Source: JBOGXB01 sp050694215 (GTDB taxonomy: Bacteria > Actinomycetota > CADDZG01 > WHSQ01). From it: a stretch of DNA of 32,200 bases. The notes below the pieces were generated by a model that saw only the letters and a list, made by a program, of their open reading frames with translations, did not search any database and was not told where the DNA came from. The stretch covers positions 1 through 32,200 of the forward strand of contig JBOGXB010000021.1 of the NCBI GenBank assembly GCA_050694215.1, read 5' to 3'. Position 1 is the stretch's first letter, and each line of letters starts with the position of its first letter. A program made the translations under genes and the position numbers. Shown here piece by piece: positions 15,226 through 23,499 of this stretch.

Positions 15226-16349
15226 CAGGGCGTCAGGGCCGCGTGGACTCCGGCTAGCATGCGGTCGACCATCTCCTCGGTTGCGGTACGCCCCATGAGG
15301 CCGATTCTGATGGTCCTGCCGTGCACGGGAGTGAGCCCACCGGAGATCATGATGCGTTCGTGCTCGAGCAGGTGCTTCTGGATCGCGCCCGGATCATCCG
15401 CCCACGCGGCGACGACCAGGTTGGCTTCTGCTCCCGCCGCGGGGATCGGCTCGAGGCCGAGATCACGCAGGCCCTCACGGCAGCGCTTCGCGAGATCGGC
15501 TCGCGCCGCCACCCACGCGTCAAGTCCAACCTCCTCCATCCGCTGGATGCTGGAAAGGAGAGAGAGGACGAGGTTCGAGGGCATCGTTACGGGGTGGGGA
15601 TGCCACCCGCCCCACTCGCGCCTATACCAATCCCAGACGTGGAGGTCGAGGTACCAGGATTCGGGTCGCCTGCTGCGCGCGGCCACTCGCTCGCGGCCCG
15701 CCGCGCTCAGCGCGATAATGCCGAGCCCAGGAGCAGCTTCCAACCCCTTCTGCGACCCCGTCACCAGGGCGTCGATGCCCATCTTCTCGACGTCGACGAC
15801 CTCGCCTCCTACCGAGGCGATGCCGTCCACCACGCAGACCGCGCCGGCATCGTGAGCGACCCGAACGATCTCCTCGATTGGATGCCGGACGCCGGTGGCC
15901 GTCTCGACGTGCACCGTTATGACTCCGTCGGCACCCTCCAGCTCGGCTACGACACGCGCGGGGTCCACGGGCTGGCCGACGTCGACCCCGATCTCCGTTA
16001 CTTCGAGGCCGTGCTGGCGCGCGAGCTCCATGAGCCGGCCGCCGAAGAACCCCGTTGCGGGCACCAAGACTCTCTGCCCGGGCTCGAACAGATTGAAGAT
16101 GGCGGCGTCGAGACCGATACTTCCGCTGCCGGGCATGATGTAGGGCTTGTCCGCACCCACGATTCGGCCGACGGCATCCACAGTCTGCTCATGGAGATCG
16201 GTCCAGATGTCGCCGTAGTGCGCGACGACCTGCCGTCCCAGTACCTCGAGGTCCTGCTGGTGGAGCTCGCCCGGCCCTGCGATCATCAACTCCGGCAAAC
16301 CGAGTGAGTCCCAGTCGGAGATGCGACGGGGCGACTTTGCATCCGTCAT
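15225..16349 (-). CDS. Class V aminotransferase (alanine/serine-glyoxylate type)
   Basis: A 374-residue PLP enzyme of the alanine-glyoxylate / serine-glyoxylate / purine-catabolic PucG group. Seen: IAGPGELHQQDLEVLGR at 23-39, GSGSIGLDAAIFNLFEPG at 74-91, HVETATGVRHPIEEI, CVVDGIASVGGE with Asp175, TGSQKGLEAAPGLG with the PLP Lys201, and a C-terminal GRTIRIGLMG. Serine, alanine or another amino donor cannot be separated by eye. It stands alone. The start is leaderless: TAGCAT, 7 nt, ATG. Confidence 0.9.
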   Translation of the reverse strand: MTDAKSPRRISDWDSLGLPELMIAGPGELHQQDLEVLGRQVVAHYGDIWTDLHEQTVDAVGRIVGADKPYIMPGSGSIGLDAAIFNLFEPGQRVLVPATGFFGGRLMELARQHGLEVTEIGVDVGQPVDPARVVAELEGADGVITVHVETATGVRHPIEEIVRVAHDAGAVCVVDGIASVGGEVVDVEKMGIDALVTGSQKGLEAAPGLGIIALSAAGRERVAARSRRPESWYLDLHVWDWYRREWGGWHPHPVTMPSNLVLSLLSSIQRMEEVGLDAWVAARADLAKRCREGLRDLGLEPIPAAGAEANLVVAAWADDPGAIQKHLLEHERIMISGGLTPVHGRTIRIGLMGRTATEEMVDRMLAGVHAALTP

Positions 16350-16356
16350 GGCGCAG

Positions 16357-16362
16357 ATGCTA
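16357..16362 (-). promoter_or_regulatory. Leaderless -10 element (TAGCAT) for aminotransferase gene
   Basis: TAGCAT on the minus strand, exactly 7 nt before the ATG at 16349; no Shine-Dalgarno. Confidence 0.5.
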
Positions 16363-16414
16363 CCTCTGATGAGTCGCGGCCCGTAGCCGACAACCGGTGG
16401 TAGTAAATGCTGCT

Positions 16415-16906
16415 ATGGAAAGGAAGGTGAGGACCGCGGGACGCCTGGTGGCGTTGTCTGTAGCGGCGTGCGTGCTCTTCGTGGGGTGTGAAAGTGATGC
16501 CGAGCCGCGAGGAAGCGATTCCACACCGCAGACAGGGGTTACTCCAGGGGAGCCCGTGGCACAGCCGCCGGTCGATCCCGACGGACTCGCCCAAACCGTG
16601 GCGAAGACGATCGTCGCCATGCTCGCCAACGGAGACCAGCTCACGCCGGAACGTTACGCAGCCGACGTTCAGGACCGAACGGGGTGCAGCGTGCAGACCT
16701 CAGGTGTGGCGTACGCGGACAGCCCCAGGAACCGGTCGCTCGAACGCAGGCACCGCACCGAGTTGATCGAGCAGCTTCTCGGGCGTCCCAAGGTGACCGC
16801 GGTCGGCCACGCGCGCCGCCCGGTAGGGACGGAGCTTCCCCCGACGATCGGCAGCGGCGCCAGGGCCGATCTCGTGGGTGTCGTCATCGCGCTCAGCTGC
16901 GACTAG
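16415..16906 (+). CDS. Putative lipoprotein of unknown function
   Basis: A 163-residue protein with a signal peptide and lipobox-like end (VALSVAACVLFVGCESD; Cys25 is the probable lipidated residue, Cys19 an alternative). A Pro/Gly/Thr-rich linker follows. The rest holds a pair of cysteines (TGCSVQTSG and the C-terminal ALSCD) that could form a disulfide outside the membrane. No family is recognised. The ATG at 16415 gives the better signal peptide; an in-frame GTG at 16397 adds six residues. It converges on the penicillin-acylase gene with 21 bp between. Confidence 0.6.
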   Translation: MERKVRTAGRLVALSVAACVLFVGCESDAEPRGSDSTPQTGVTPGEPVAQPPVDPDGLAQTVAKTIVAMLANGDQLTPERYAADVQDRTGCSVQTSGVAYADSPRNRSLERRHRTELIEQLLGRPKVTAVGHARRPVGTELPPTIGSGARADLVGVVIALSCD

Positions 16907-16927
16907 TGCCCCCTGGCTCCCTCTTGC

Positions 16928-19573
16928 TCAGCCCGACGCGGGCGAGAGGATCTCGATCACGTGATTGTGGGTCCCCCGGTTCTGCCATGGGATCTCGTCC
17001 ACGCTGCCGGCCCCCAGCGCGTCGAAGACGATGTTCTCCGCCTCCTTGGACCATTGGGACATGTCGTCACCCTGATCGTTCTTAAGCGTCGCCACGGCAG
17101 TCTCGAGAGCGGCGAACACAACATCGGGGCAGGTCTCCGTCCGGCCCCTGGTTTCCCGGTCATCGCAGTAGTCGAGCGCGAACCTGTTTTCCGCCGCGTC
17201 CCCGTCGAAGAGGATGTCGAGGTAGGACGAGAAGTCGAAGAAGAAACTCGAGCCCTCGGCGGGCGAGTAGTCGGAGATCGGGGCCGGGATGACCTGGTCG
17301 AAGTCGTTGCCCAGCTCGTCGTCGAAGATCTCGTGGACGAGGATGTCGTACCACGTGTCGAAGACGAGAAGCGGGACCGGTTCGTCCATCTCGCCATCAC
17401 CGTCGCTGTTGAAACGATGTGCTCCGGACGCAACCCAGCCACTTACGGCCTTCAGCACGGCCGCCTCGTCCGAGCTCGAGCTCCCGATGCGCGCTTCGGC
17501 CCAGCGCGTCATCTGGCGACCGAGATAGACGGCGCGGGCATCGCGGGTGGCTGCATCACGGATGACGTCCACGATGTCCGACAGCTGCGCCCGTGCCGGC
17601 CCATCGAGAAGCTCACGCATCCGGTCCTGTAGGAGCTCGACGCGATGGATGGACCCGAACTTGAAGTTGTCGAAGTTGTCCCATGCGCGCGCGGGTTTGT
17701 TGTTCCAGTTGGCAACCCACCCCTGGTCGGGGTTGATCACCTTGGGGTGACGGCGCCACGGGAAGCGCCCTCCCCACTCCCAGCGACCCGTTCCCCAGAT
17801 CGGCAGGGACGGGTGGACCCCCTGTTCCCTTCTCGGGTAGTAGCCGACGTGGAAGTAGCCGATGTCTTCTGAATCCGCGTAGAAGGCGTTGAACGACATC
17901 GTGAAGTCGCGCGCGGCAGACCGGAAGTCCGCCAGCGAATCGACCTGGGTGTTCCAGCGGAAGAACTGTGGGACCGAGTCGATCTCCTTCTTCCAGAAGA
18001 AACGCTCCTTGACGAACGCAACCGGCTTGCCGTCTACCGTGCCTCGAGCGAAAACCGGGCCGTGGATCGTCCTGTCGAAGGTGTGAGTCTCCGTTCTGGG
18101 TATCCCGGGCGAGATAGGAGTCGGCCGGACGACGAAGGTCTCCTCGCGCGACGACATCTTCCGGCAGCGACTTCTGAAGCGATAGAAGTTCGAGGTCTTG
18201 GTGACCTCTCCGGTGGGGTTGCAAAGCCTCTCGGCGCGCACGTCGACGGCGTCCGAGAAACCGGTCGTGAGCGACCAGGCATAGTCCGTGCCGCGTCCGA
18301 GGGGGATCAGAGCGGCTGCTCCCGGAACGGCGGGGCCGCGGAAGTGGACGCCCTCGTCGGGGACGTGGACGTCGATGTCCATGAAAAACGAAGGCACCGC
18401 GTAACCCACCTGAGGTGCGCCGATCTCGAGCGGGTTGCCGCTTGCCGACTCCCCGGCCGACACGAGAAGGGCGTTGGACGACGGTGCCCGCAACCCGAGA
18501 TCCGCGAGCACCCGACGACGAGACAGCTCGCGCGCCGACGTTTGTTCCGCGAGCTCCACCGCGTCATCGGGGATGGCGAACGACCGGGGGTCGACCCTTC
18601 CGAGATCCTGTGACGGGAACGTTGCTTGGTTCTTGTCGATAGACGTCGCAGCACGAGGTTCGTTCTGGAACAGCAGATCGTTGAAGACCCGCGATCCGAG
18701 CCTCCTGCCCAACCGTTTCTGCAGGCGAGCGTAGACGGCCGCGTTGTCGAGCTCACCGCCGGCGGTCTCCCCGAAGACCCTGAGCTGTAGCACGACGAGG
18801 AACAGCGTGTCTGCCGGCGCCCATTCGTCCGGTGACGCTGGACAGGGCTCGAGGATCACCTTGTATTCAACGGCACAGTCGAGGGCGATCGTGGGGTCTG
18901 TCTTCAGCTGATCGATATAGGCATTCACGCCGTTGCTATACGCAACAAGCCCTTCCTGAACCACCTGCCCGTTCGTCCCGAACTTATCGTCGAGCGAGTC
19001 GAACATCCTCTGGATCTCTTGCTCCGTGTACCCCTCGCGCCGGGTGTCGATGTCCATCTCGAGGAAGTCATCGTCATCACCCGGGCCGACGAACTCGGAC
19101 AGAGTGCCACGGGCGGCGTGGCGGAAGACGTCCATCTCCCACATGCGATCCTCAGCCGAGACGTAGCCGAGCGCAAAGCCCGCCTTGGCGAGGTCGTCCG
19201 CGTAGATGTGGGGGATGCCGAGCTCATCGCGGTAGACGGTGGCTCCCTCGGTCGGCGAGTACTCCCTCTCGACCTCACCTTGAGGCCCAAACTGCATGGA
19301 ATGGAAATAGGTCGCCAGCTCATCCTCGGTCACGTCGTCGTCGTTGATCAGCTGTGCGTACATGTCGAGCTGGTCGTCGTAGTGGGGGCCGAAGCTACCG
19401 GTCGCCAGCTCGGTATCCGAGACGTTGCCCTCCTGTCCCGGAGGAACGATCGAGAATGCCCTCATTGGATCATCGACCTGAGGGGGACTCGTTTGGGCGA
19501 CTACCACACCCGACCCGAGCGCGGCACACAGCAGACTGGATAAGACGATCACCACCGTGGCTCGGCGCAGCAT
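16928..19573 (-). CDS. Secreted penicillin-acylase-family Ntn hydrolase
   Basis: An 881-residue precursor of the penicillin amidase (S45) family: secreted enzymes that self-cleave to alpha and beta chains and hydrolyse amides such as acyl-homoserine lactones, beta-lactams or cyclic lipopeptides. Seen: a signal peptide (MLRRATVVIVLSSLLCAALG), TVYRDELGIPHIYADDLAKA and GYVSAEDRMWEMDVFRH in the alpha chain, then the processing site APSSNALLVSAGESASG, where Ser366 is the expected nucleophile, followed by GAPQVGYAVPSFFMDIDVH and NWNNKPARAWDNF. The start ATG 19573 is chosen for the signal peptide and GGAGGG just upstream; an in-frame extension to 19723 has no such support. The actual substrate is unknown. 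Confidence 0.9.
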   Translation of the reverse strand: MLRRATVVIVLSSLLCAALGSGVVVAQTSPPQVDDPMRAFSIVPPGQEGNVSDTELATGSFGPHYDDQLDMYAQLINDDDVTEDELATYFHSMQFGPQGEVEREYSPTEGATVYRDELGIPHIYADDLAKAGFALGYVSAEDRMWEMDVFRHAARGTLSEFVGPGDDDDFLEMDIDTRREGYTEQEIQRMFDSLDDKFGTNGQVVQEGLVAYSNGVNAYIDQLKTDPTIALDCAVEYKVILEPCPASPDEWAPADTLFLVVLQLRVFGETAGGELDNAAVYARLQKRLGRRLGSRVFNDLLFQNEPRAATSIDKNQATFPSQDLGRVDPRSFAIPDDAVELAEQTSARELSRRRVLADLGLRAPSSNALLVSAGESASGNPLEIGAPQVGYAVPSFFMDIDVHVPDEGVHFRGPAVPGAAALIPLGRGTDYAWSLTTGFSDAVDVRAERLCNPTGEVTKTSNFYRFRSRCRKMSSREETFVVRPTPISPGIPRTETHTFDRTIHGPVFARGTVDGKPVAFVKERFFWKKEIDSVPQFFRWNTQVDSLADFRSAARDFTMSFNAFYADSEDIGYFHVGYYPRREQGVHPSLPIWGTGRWEWGGRFPWRRHPKVINPDQGWVANWNNKPARAWDNFDNFKFGSIHRVELLQDRMRELLDGPARAQLSDIVDVIRDAATRDARAVYLGRQMTRWAEARIGSSSSDEAAVLKAVSGWVASGAHRFNSDGDGEMDEPVPLLVFDTWYDILVHEIFDDELGNDFDQVIPAPISDYSPAEGSSFFFDFSSYLDILFDGDAAENRFALDYCDDRETRGRTETCPDVVFAALETAVATLKNDQGDDMSQWSKEAENIVFDALGAGSVDEIPWQNRGTHNHVIEILSPASG

Positions 19574-19709
19574 TCGCCCTCCGGGGAGTTGGGTCAGGTT
19601 GATGATTTGTACGAAAACCCGCGAACTCCTGCGCCGCCAACCGAGTCTAGGTAGGAAAGAGGCCGCTCGGCCGGGTATAGGAAACCTTAGAACGGGCAAT
19701 AAGCAGTCG

Positions 19710-20969
19710 ATGCGTTCCGGCACCCTTGTACAAGCGCGCTACCGGCTCGACCAGCCTTTGGGCCGGGGAGGGATGGCCGAGGTCTGGTCTTCCCTCGACG
19801 AGCGTCTCGATCGAAGGGTAGCCGTCAAGTTCCTCGCTCCCGAGCTATCGGATCAACCCGACTCGCTCGTCCGCTTCTTCACCGAGGCTCAGGCCGTCGC
19901 TCGCATCTCGCACCCGAATGTCATCTCGGTCCTCGACTTCGGGCAACACGAGAGCCGCCCGTTCCTCGTGATGGAATACCTGGAGGGCGCCTCCCTTCGG
20001 GATCGCGTGGGAGAGCCCTTTCTGGTCGAGCGAGCATTCGAGATCGTGGAGGATGCGGCCCGAGCTGCAGGAGCCGCTCACTCACTGGGCCTTGTCCACA
20101 GGGACATCAAGCCGGGCAACATCCTCATGGATCGAGAAGGCCGCGCGAAGCTCGCCGACTTCGGGATCGCGTCATCGAACGTCGCGGAGCAGCTCACGTC
20201 GACCGGGGTGGCCGTCGGCTCGCCGCATTACATCTCGCCCGAGCAAGCATCAGGACACGCATGCACGCCGCAATCCGATGTCTACTCACTCGGCGTCGTC
20301 CTCTACGAGATCCTCACAGGCAAGGTGCCGTTCGACGCTCCGAATGCGACTGCGATCGCCATCGCTCACGTCGAACAGCCACCTGAGCCTCCCAGCGCGC
20401 ACGTGCCCGACCTCGATCAAGGAGTCGACTCGATCGTGCTGCGCTGCCTGGCCAAGGACCCAGCCGATCGCTTCGATGACGGCACCGCGCTCGCGGCGGC
20501 CCTGCATTCCAGAGACGCACGCAGCGGGCACTCGGCCCCCATGCACGACGACGAGGAATACCTCGCCGCTCCCTCGGGCGCGCGCCGGGCCCTCGTCGCG
20601 ATGCTGACGGCCGCTCTGCTCGTCGGACTGCTCGGGCTCGTGGTTTGGGCAGCGTTCAACGAGCCTCGTCGCGACCTGCCCGGTGCCGGCACGAGCGAGC
20701 AACCCGGGCAAGACCGATCCCGCTCCGCCACGCCCGCGGTCACTCCCTCGTCCGAGCAAGCCGTCTTCTCGTCTGATCATTCGCCGGACCCTGCGGCGAG
20801 CCAATCCCCCCCGTCGAGCGAGGCCGGGGGACGCGATGGAGGCACGGCACCCGCCGGGGACGCCGGAGCTCCGGCCCAAGGTGGCGCCCCCGCTCCCTCG
20901 CCCGAACCCAGCCCGGAGCCGACCCAGGAGCCCACGCCCGAGGCCACGCCCACCGAGGCCGCGGACTAG
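19710..20969 (+). CDS. Membrane Ser/Thr protein kinase with Pro/Ser/Glu-rich extracellular tail
   Basis: A 419-residue PknB-type kinase. Seen: P-loop LGRGGMAEVW at 17-26, VAVK Lys40, HRDIKPGNIL at 130-139, DFG at 150-152, VGSPHYISPEQASG at 169-182 and DVYSLGVVLYEILTGKVPFD at 190-209, so it should be active. After a linker comes one transmembrane helix (about 293-314) and a low-complexity outer tail (SPEPSPEPTQEPTPEATPTE) with no PASTA, NHL or other sensor domain. ATG 19710 is the start because the kinase domain begins there; upstream in-frame codons lie in the shared promoter region of the divergent acylase. Confidence 0.9.
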   Translation: MRSGTLVQARYRLDQPLGRGGMAEVWSSLDERLDRRVAVKFLAPELSDQPDSLVRFFTEAQAVARISHPNVISVLDFGQHESRPFLVMEYLEGASLRDRVGEPFLVERAFEIVEDAARAAGAAHSLGLVHRDIKPGNILMDREGRAKLADFGIASSNVAEQLTSTGVAVGSPHYISPEQASGHACTPQSDVYSLGVVLYEILTGKVPFDAPNATAIAIAHVEQPPEPPSAHVPDLDQGVDSIVLRCLAKDPADRFDDGTALAAALHSRDARSGHSAPMHDDEEYLAAPSGARRALVAMLTAALLVGLLGLVVWAAFNEPRRDLPGAGTSEQPGQDRSRSATPAVTPSSEQAVFSSDHSPDPAASQSPPSSEAGGRDGGTAPAGDAGAPAQGGAPAPSPEPSPEPTQEPTPEATPTEAAD

Positions 20970-20999
20970 ATCGATCAGGACAACGGAGACGCGTCGGAC

Positions 21000-21557
21000 C
21001 TAGCTCCCCAGCTCCTCCACCAGCGGGATCTCGAACCTGCGTCTGCCTGTGGAGCTGATGGCCCGCCCGATCTCGAGTCGGAGCTCGCGTCTGTCTATCA
21101 GCACGCCGAGAGCTGCGGCCTGCTCCTCACACCCGTCTAGAAGCCGCCTCACCCCGCGCTCGGTGGGTTTGCCGGCCCAATCGAGCTCGATGTCTTCGAA
21201 GTACGCACGTACGCGATCCGCAAGTGCTCCGAAGGGCGCATCGTCGCGCCCCACCCGCATCGCCATCTCCACCGTGTCGAAGGGTTGGGGACCCCACCCC
21301 ACCTCTTCGGGAGTGAACCTACAGTCGAAGCCCTCGGCTGTGGGAACGATCTCCTCTTGCTTTAGCTCCTCCCCTGCATCCTCGACAAGCGCTACCGCCT
21401 CGGCGAGGGTCAGCCCCCCGATGTCCACCCCGTCGACACGCACTCCGTGGTGTACGCGTCCGGCGCTGAGCCCGAGGTCGATCAGCACGAGATAACCGGC
21501 AACCACGAGCACGATCGCCAGCCCGAAGACGCCCTTAGTGGCGCGAGAGACATTCAC
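21000..21557 (-). CDS. Short membrane protein with YoaR/PG_binding_4-like domain
   Basis: A 185-residue protein with an N-terminal membrane anchor (VFGLAIVLVVAGYLVLIDLG) followed by GVRVDGVDIGGLTLAEAVALV, the opening motif of the YoaR-like putative peptidoglycan-binding domain found before VanW, G5 or L,D-transpeptidase domains. No catalytic domain follows, so this is either a stand-alone wall-binding protein or a shortened one. The GTG start at 21557 lies 6 nt after TAACAT on the minus strand, with no Shine-Dalgarno. It converges on the kinase gene with 30 bp between. Confidence 0.65.
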   Translation of the reverse strand: MNVSRATKGVFGLAIVLVVAGYLVLIDLGLSAGRVHHGVRVDGVDIGGLTLAEAVALVEDAGEELKQEEIVPTAEGFDCRFTPEEVGWGPQPFDTVEMAMRVGRDDAPFGALADRVRAYFEDIELDWAGKPTERGVRRLLDGCEEQAAALGVLIDRRELRLEIGRAISSTGRRRFEIPLVEELGS

Positions 21558-21563
21558 GACCCG

Positions 21564-21569
21564 ATGTTA
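21564..21569 (-). promoter_or_regulatory. Leaderless -10 element (TAACAT) for YoaR-like gene
   Basis: TAACAT on the minus strand, 6 nt before the GTG at 21557. Confidence 0.45.
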
Positions 21570-21623
21570 GTCATGGAACGCTGTTGCAGGCATCGTTCCC
21601 CAGGGAGAGCTGCCTCCCGAGCC

Positions 21624-21629
21624 TAGGAT
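21624..21629 (+). promoter_or_regulatory. Leaderless -10 element (TAGGAT) for AlkZ-like gene
   Basis: TAGGAT, 8 nt before the ATG at 21638. It identifies that ATG as the start and excludes the in-frame upstream codon at 21584. Confidence 0.5.
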
Positions 21630-21637
21630 CGCAAACA

Positions 21638-22726
21638 ATGAAGAAGGAACACATCGCACGGTGGCGGATGCACAATCTGCGCCTATCAGGAGCTCCGCCC
21701 GAGAGTCCCGAGGAAGTCGTCCACCGGCTGGGTGCGGTGCAGTCCCAGGACTACGGCCCGGCGAAATGGTCGGTGGCCGAGCGCACCACCGGAGTCAGCG
21801 ACGCCGCCATGGACCTGGCCTTTGCGGACGGAACCATACTGAGGACTCACGTCTTGCGGCCTACCTGGCACTTCGTCCTGCCGGCGGACATCGGATGGAT
21901 GCTGGAGCTCACAGCACCCCGCGTCCGCGCACTGACCGGCTACTACTACCGTCAACTGGGGTTGGACGACTCGGTCCTGGACAGGTGCAGTGCGCTGCTC
22001 GCCGCCGCCCTGCAGGGCGGAGATCAGCTGACGCGGAAAGAGCTCAGGGCCATGCTTGGGAACGCTGGCGTCGTCCTGGACGCCTCGCGATTCTCCTTCG
22101 TCCTGATGGACGCCGAGTTGAGGGGCATCATCTGCAGCGGCGCGCTGAAAGGCAAGCAGCACACCTACGCCCTTCTCGAGGAGCGAGCGCCGCAGGCGAG
22201 GAGCCTCACCAAGGAGGAGGCCCTGGCTGAGCTGACCCTGCGCTACTTCACCAGTCACGGCCCCGCGACCCCGAAGGATTTCAGGTGGTGGTCGAGCCTG
22301 CTCGCGGCCGACATCCGCAAGGGGCTCGAATTGGTCGAGTCTCACCTCGAGCATGAAGTCGTCGATGGTCTCGGCTACTGGTTCGTCACCTCGTCACCAA
22401 CTCCGAAAGCCGCGCGCCCGACGGTCCATCTGCTGCAGGGCTACGACGAGTACATCGTGGGTTACAGCGAGAGCAGGTACTTGCTCGACGCTTCGCGCGT
22501 CGCCCGATCTCTGCCTCAAGGCGGAGCCATTTTCAACGATGTCGTCATCCTCGACGGCCAGCTGGCCGGTCACTGGAAGCGCACCCTGAAGAAAGACTCG
22601 GTCATCATCGAGGCAGCCCTCTACACACAACTCGACGACGCTCAGACCCAGGCCCTCCAGGCCGCCGCGGACAGACACGGAGAGTTTCTGGGCCTGACCC
22701 CCACCGTCCTGACCAGCAAGATGTGA
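21638..22726 (+). CDS. Winged-helix (HTH_42) AlkZ-like protein, possible DNA glycosylase
   Basis: A 362-residue protein of the winged-helix DNA-binding family that includes Streptomyces AlkZ, a glycosylase that unhooks DNA interstrand crosslinks. Seen: the N-terminal RWRMHNLRLSG, then RLGAVQSQDYGPAKWSVAER, where Gln35-Ser-Gln37 fits the AlkZ catalytic QxQ motif, LRPTWHFVLPADIGWML, TLRYFTSHGPATPKDFRWWS, and LLQGYDEYIVGY in the C-terminal half. Length agrees with the family. Many members are uncharacterised, so glycosylase activity is inferred from the motif. The start is set by the leaderless TAGGAT element. Confidence 0.82.
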   Translation: MKKEHIARWRMHNLRLSGAPPESPEEVVHRLGAVQSQDYGPAKWSVAERTTGVSDAAMDLAFADGTILRTHVLRPTWHFVLPADIGWMLELTAPRVRALTGYYYRQLGLDDSVLDRCSALLAAALQGGDQLTRKELRAMLGNAGVVLDASRFSFVLMDAELRGIICSGALKGKQHTYALLEERAPQARSLTKEEALAELTLRYFTSHGPATPKDFRWWSSLLAADIRKGLELVESHLEHEVVDGLGYWFVTSSPTPKAARPTVHLLQGYDEYIVGYSESRYLLDASRVARSLPQGGAIFNDVVILDGQLAGHWKRTLKKDSVIIEAALYTQLDDAQTQALQAAADRHGEFLGLTPTVLTSKM

Positions 22727-22735
22727 GGGCAATCA

Positions 22736-22775
22736 CCCGACCAGAGATGGACGGTGATGTCTCTTCTCTCTCGGG
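22736..22775. terminator. Imperfect inverted repeat between convergent genes
   Basis: CCCGA (22736-22740) pairs with TCGGG (22771-22775), and inside it AGAGA (22743-22747) pairs with TCTCT (22760-22764). It sits between the convergent AlkZ-like and thermonuclease genes and may end both transcripts, but the stem is interrupted. Confidence 0.3.
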
Positions 22776-22778
22776 TCA

Positions 22779-23405
22779 CTAAGGTTCCCCATTGCACGTG
22801 GCGGCCGCCCAGAGCCCAAGTTCTGCCTCTCGGGCCTGGCGTTGGAGCTCGACGAAGAGATCTGTGTGCCTGACATTGGGCGGGTAGGTGTAGGCCGCCG
22901 CGTAGCCGTTGATCACGAGCCGGGCGTTGGCCAGCTCGTGGCCGAGATACACGTACCGCAGGAGCCTGTCGTAACGGTCCGATTCCTCGACGTCCTTCAC
23001 GAGCCTCACGATGTTGCCTTGGAGCAAGGCCTTGGCAGCCGCCGACGACTCCCGCCCGAAGCACTCTACGGGGGAATTCGGTTTCACCGACTCGGGCGTA
23101 TCGATCCCGATGAGACGGACGGGGTAAGAGCTGCCGATCCGCGCTTCCCCCGCACCAGGGCCGTCCGCGCGCCCCGTGACCCTCACTTCGATCGTGTCCC
23201 CGTCGACGACGCGAGTGACCTCGCCGGTTTCGTGCCCGGGTGGCTCGCTGGGGAAAGTCGCCGGTGCTTGGCGGCTGAGCACGACTCGGTGAGGGGCGCA
23301 CGAGGCAGTCGCCGCCCCGATCACCGTCAGGGCGAAGACCAGGACACAAGCTCGCGTTCGGGATCTCCCGTCACCGGGACTGGTTGACATGGGCCTCCAG
23401 CGCAT
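22779..23405 (-). CDS. Thermonuclease (SNase)-family lipoprotein
   Basis: A 208-residue exported nuclease-like protein. The N-terminus has an Arg-rich start and a hydrophobic stretch ending ATASC (Cys36, probable lipidation). The SNase fold carries RVVDGDTIEVRV, VRLIGIDTPES with Arg97, Asp102 and Glu105 in the same 5- and 3-residue spacing as staphylococcal nuclease Arg35-Asp40-Glu43, and SDRYDRLLRYVYL with Arg147 in the place of Arg87. The catalytic set therefore looks complete. ATG 23405 is 6 nt after TAGGGT; the later in-frame ATG (23390) has a GGAGG but is less likely first. Confidence 0.88.
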   Translation of the reverse strand: MRWRPMSTSPGDGRSRTRACVLVFALTVIGAATASCAPHRVVLSRQAPATFPSEPPGHETGEVTRVVDGDTIEVRVTGRADGPGAGEARIGSSYPVRLIGIDTPESVKPNSPVECFGRESSAAAKALLQGNIVRLVKDVEESDRYDRLLRYVYLGHELANARLVINGYAAAYTYPPNVRHTDLFVELQRQAREAELGLWAAATCNGEP

Positions 23406-23411
23406 GAGGTC

Positions 23412-23417
23412 ACCCTA
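23412..23417 (-). promoter_or_regulatory. Leaderless -10 element (TAGGGT) for thermonuclease gene
   Basis: TAGGGT on the minus strand, 6 nt before the ATG at 23405. Confidence 0.45.
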
Positions 23418-23499
23418 GTCAGGCGCGCCGACAAGAAATGTGTGCCGCGCCACTCTCGTAGGGTGGGTGTCGTTCGAAGATCAGAGGAGGGGAGTGCAG

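Noticed and set aside
19574..19723. 50-residue N-terminal extension of the penicillin acylase
   Set aside because: It precedes a proper signal peptide and overlaps the divergent kinase start.
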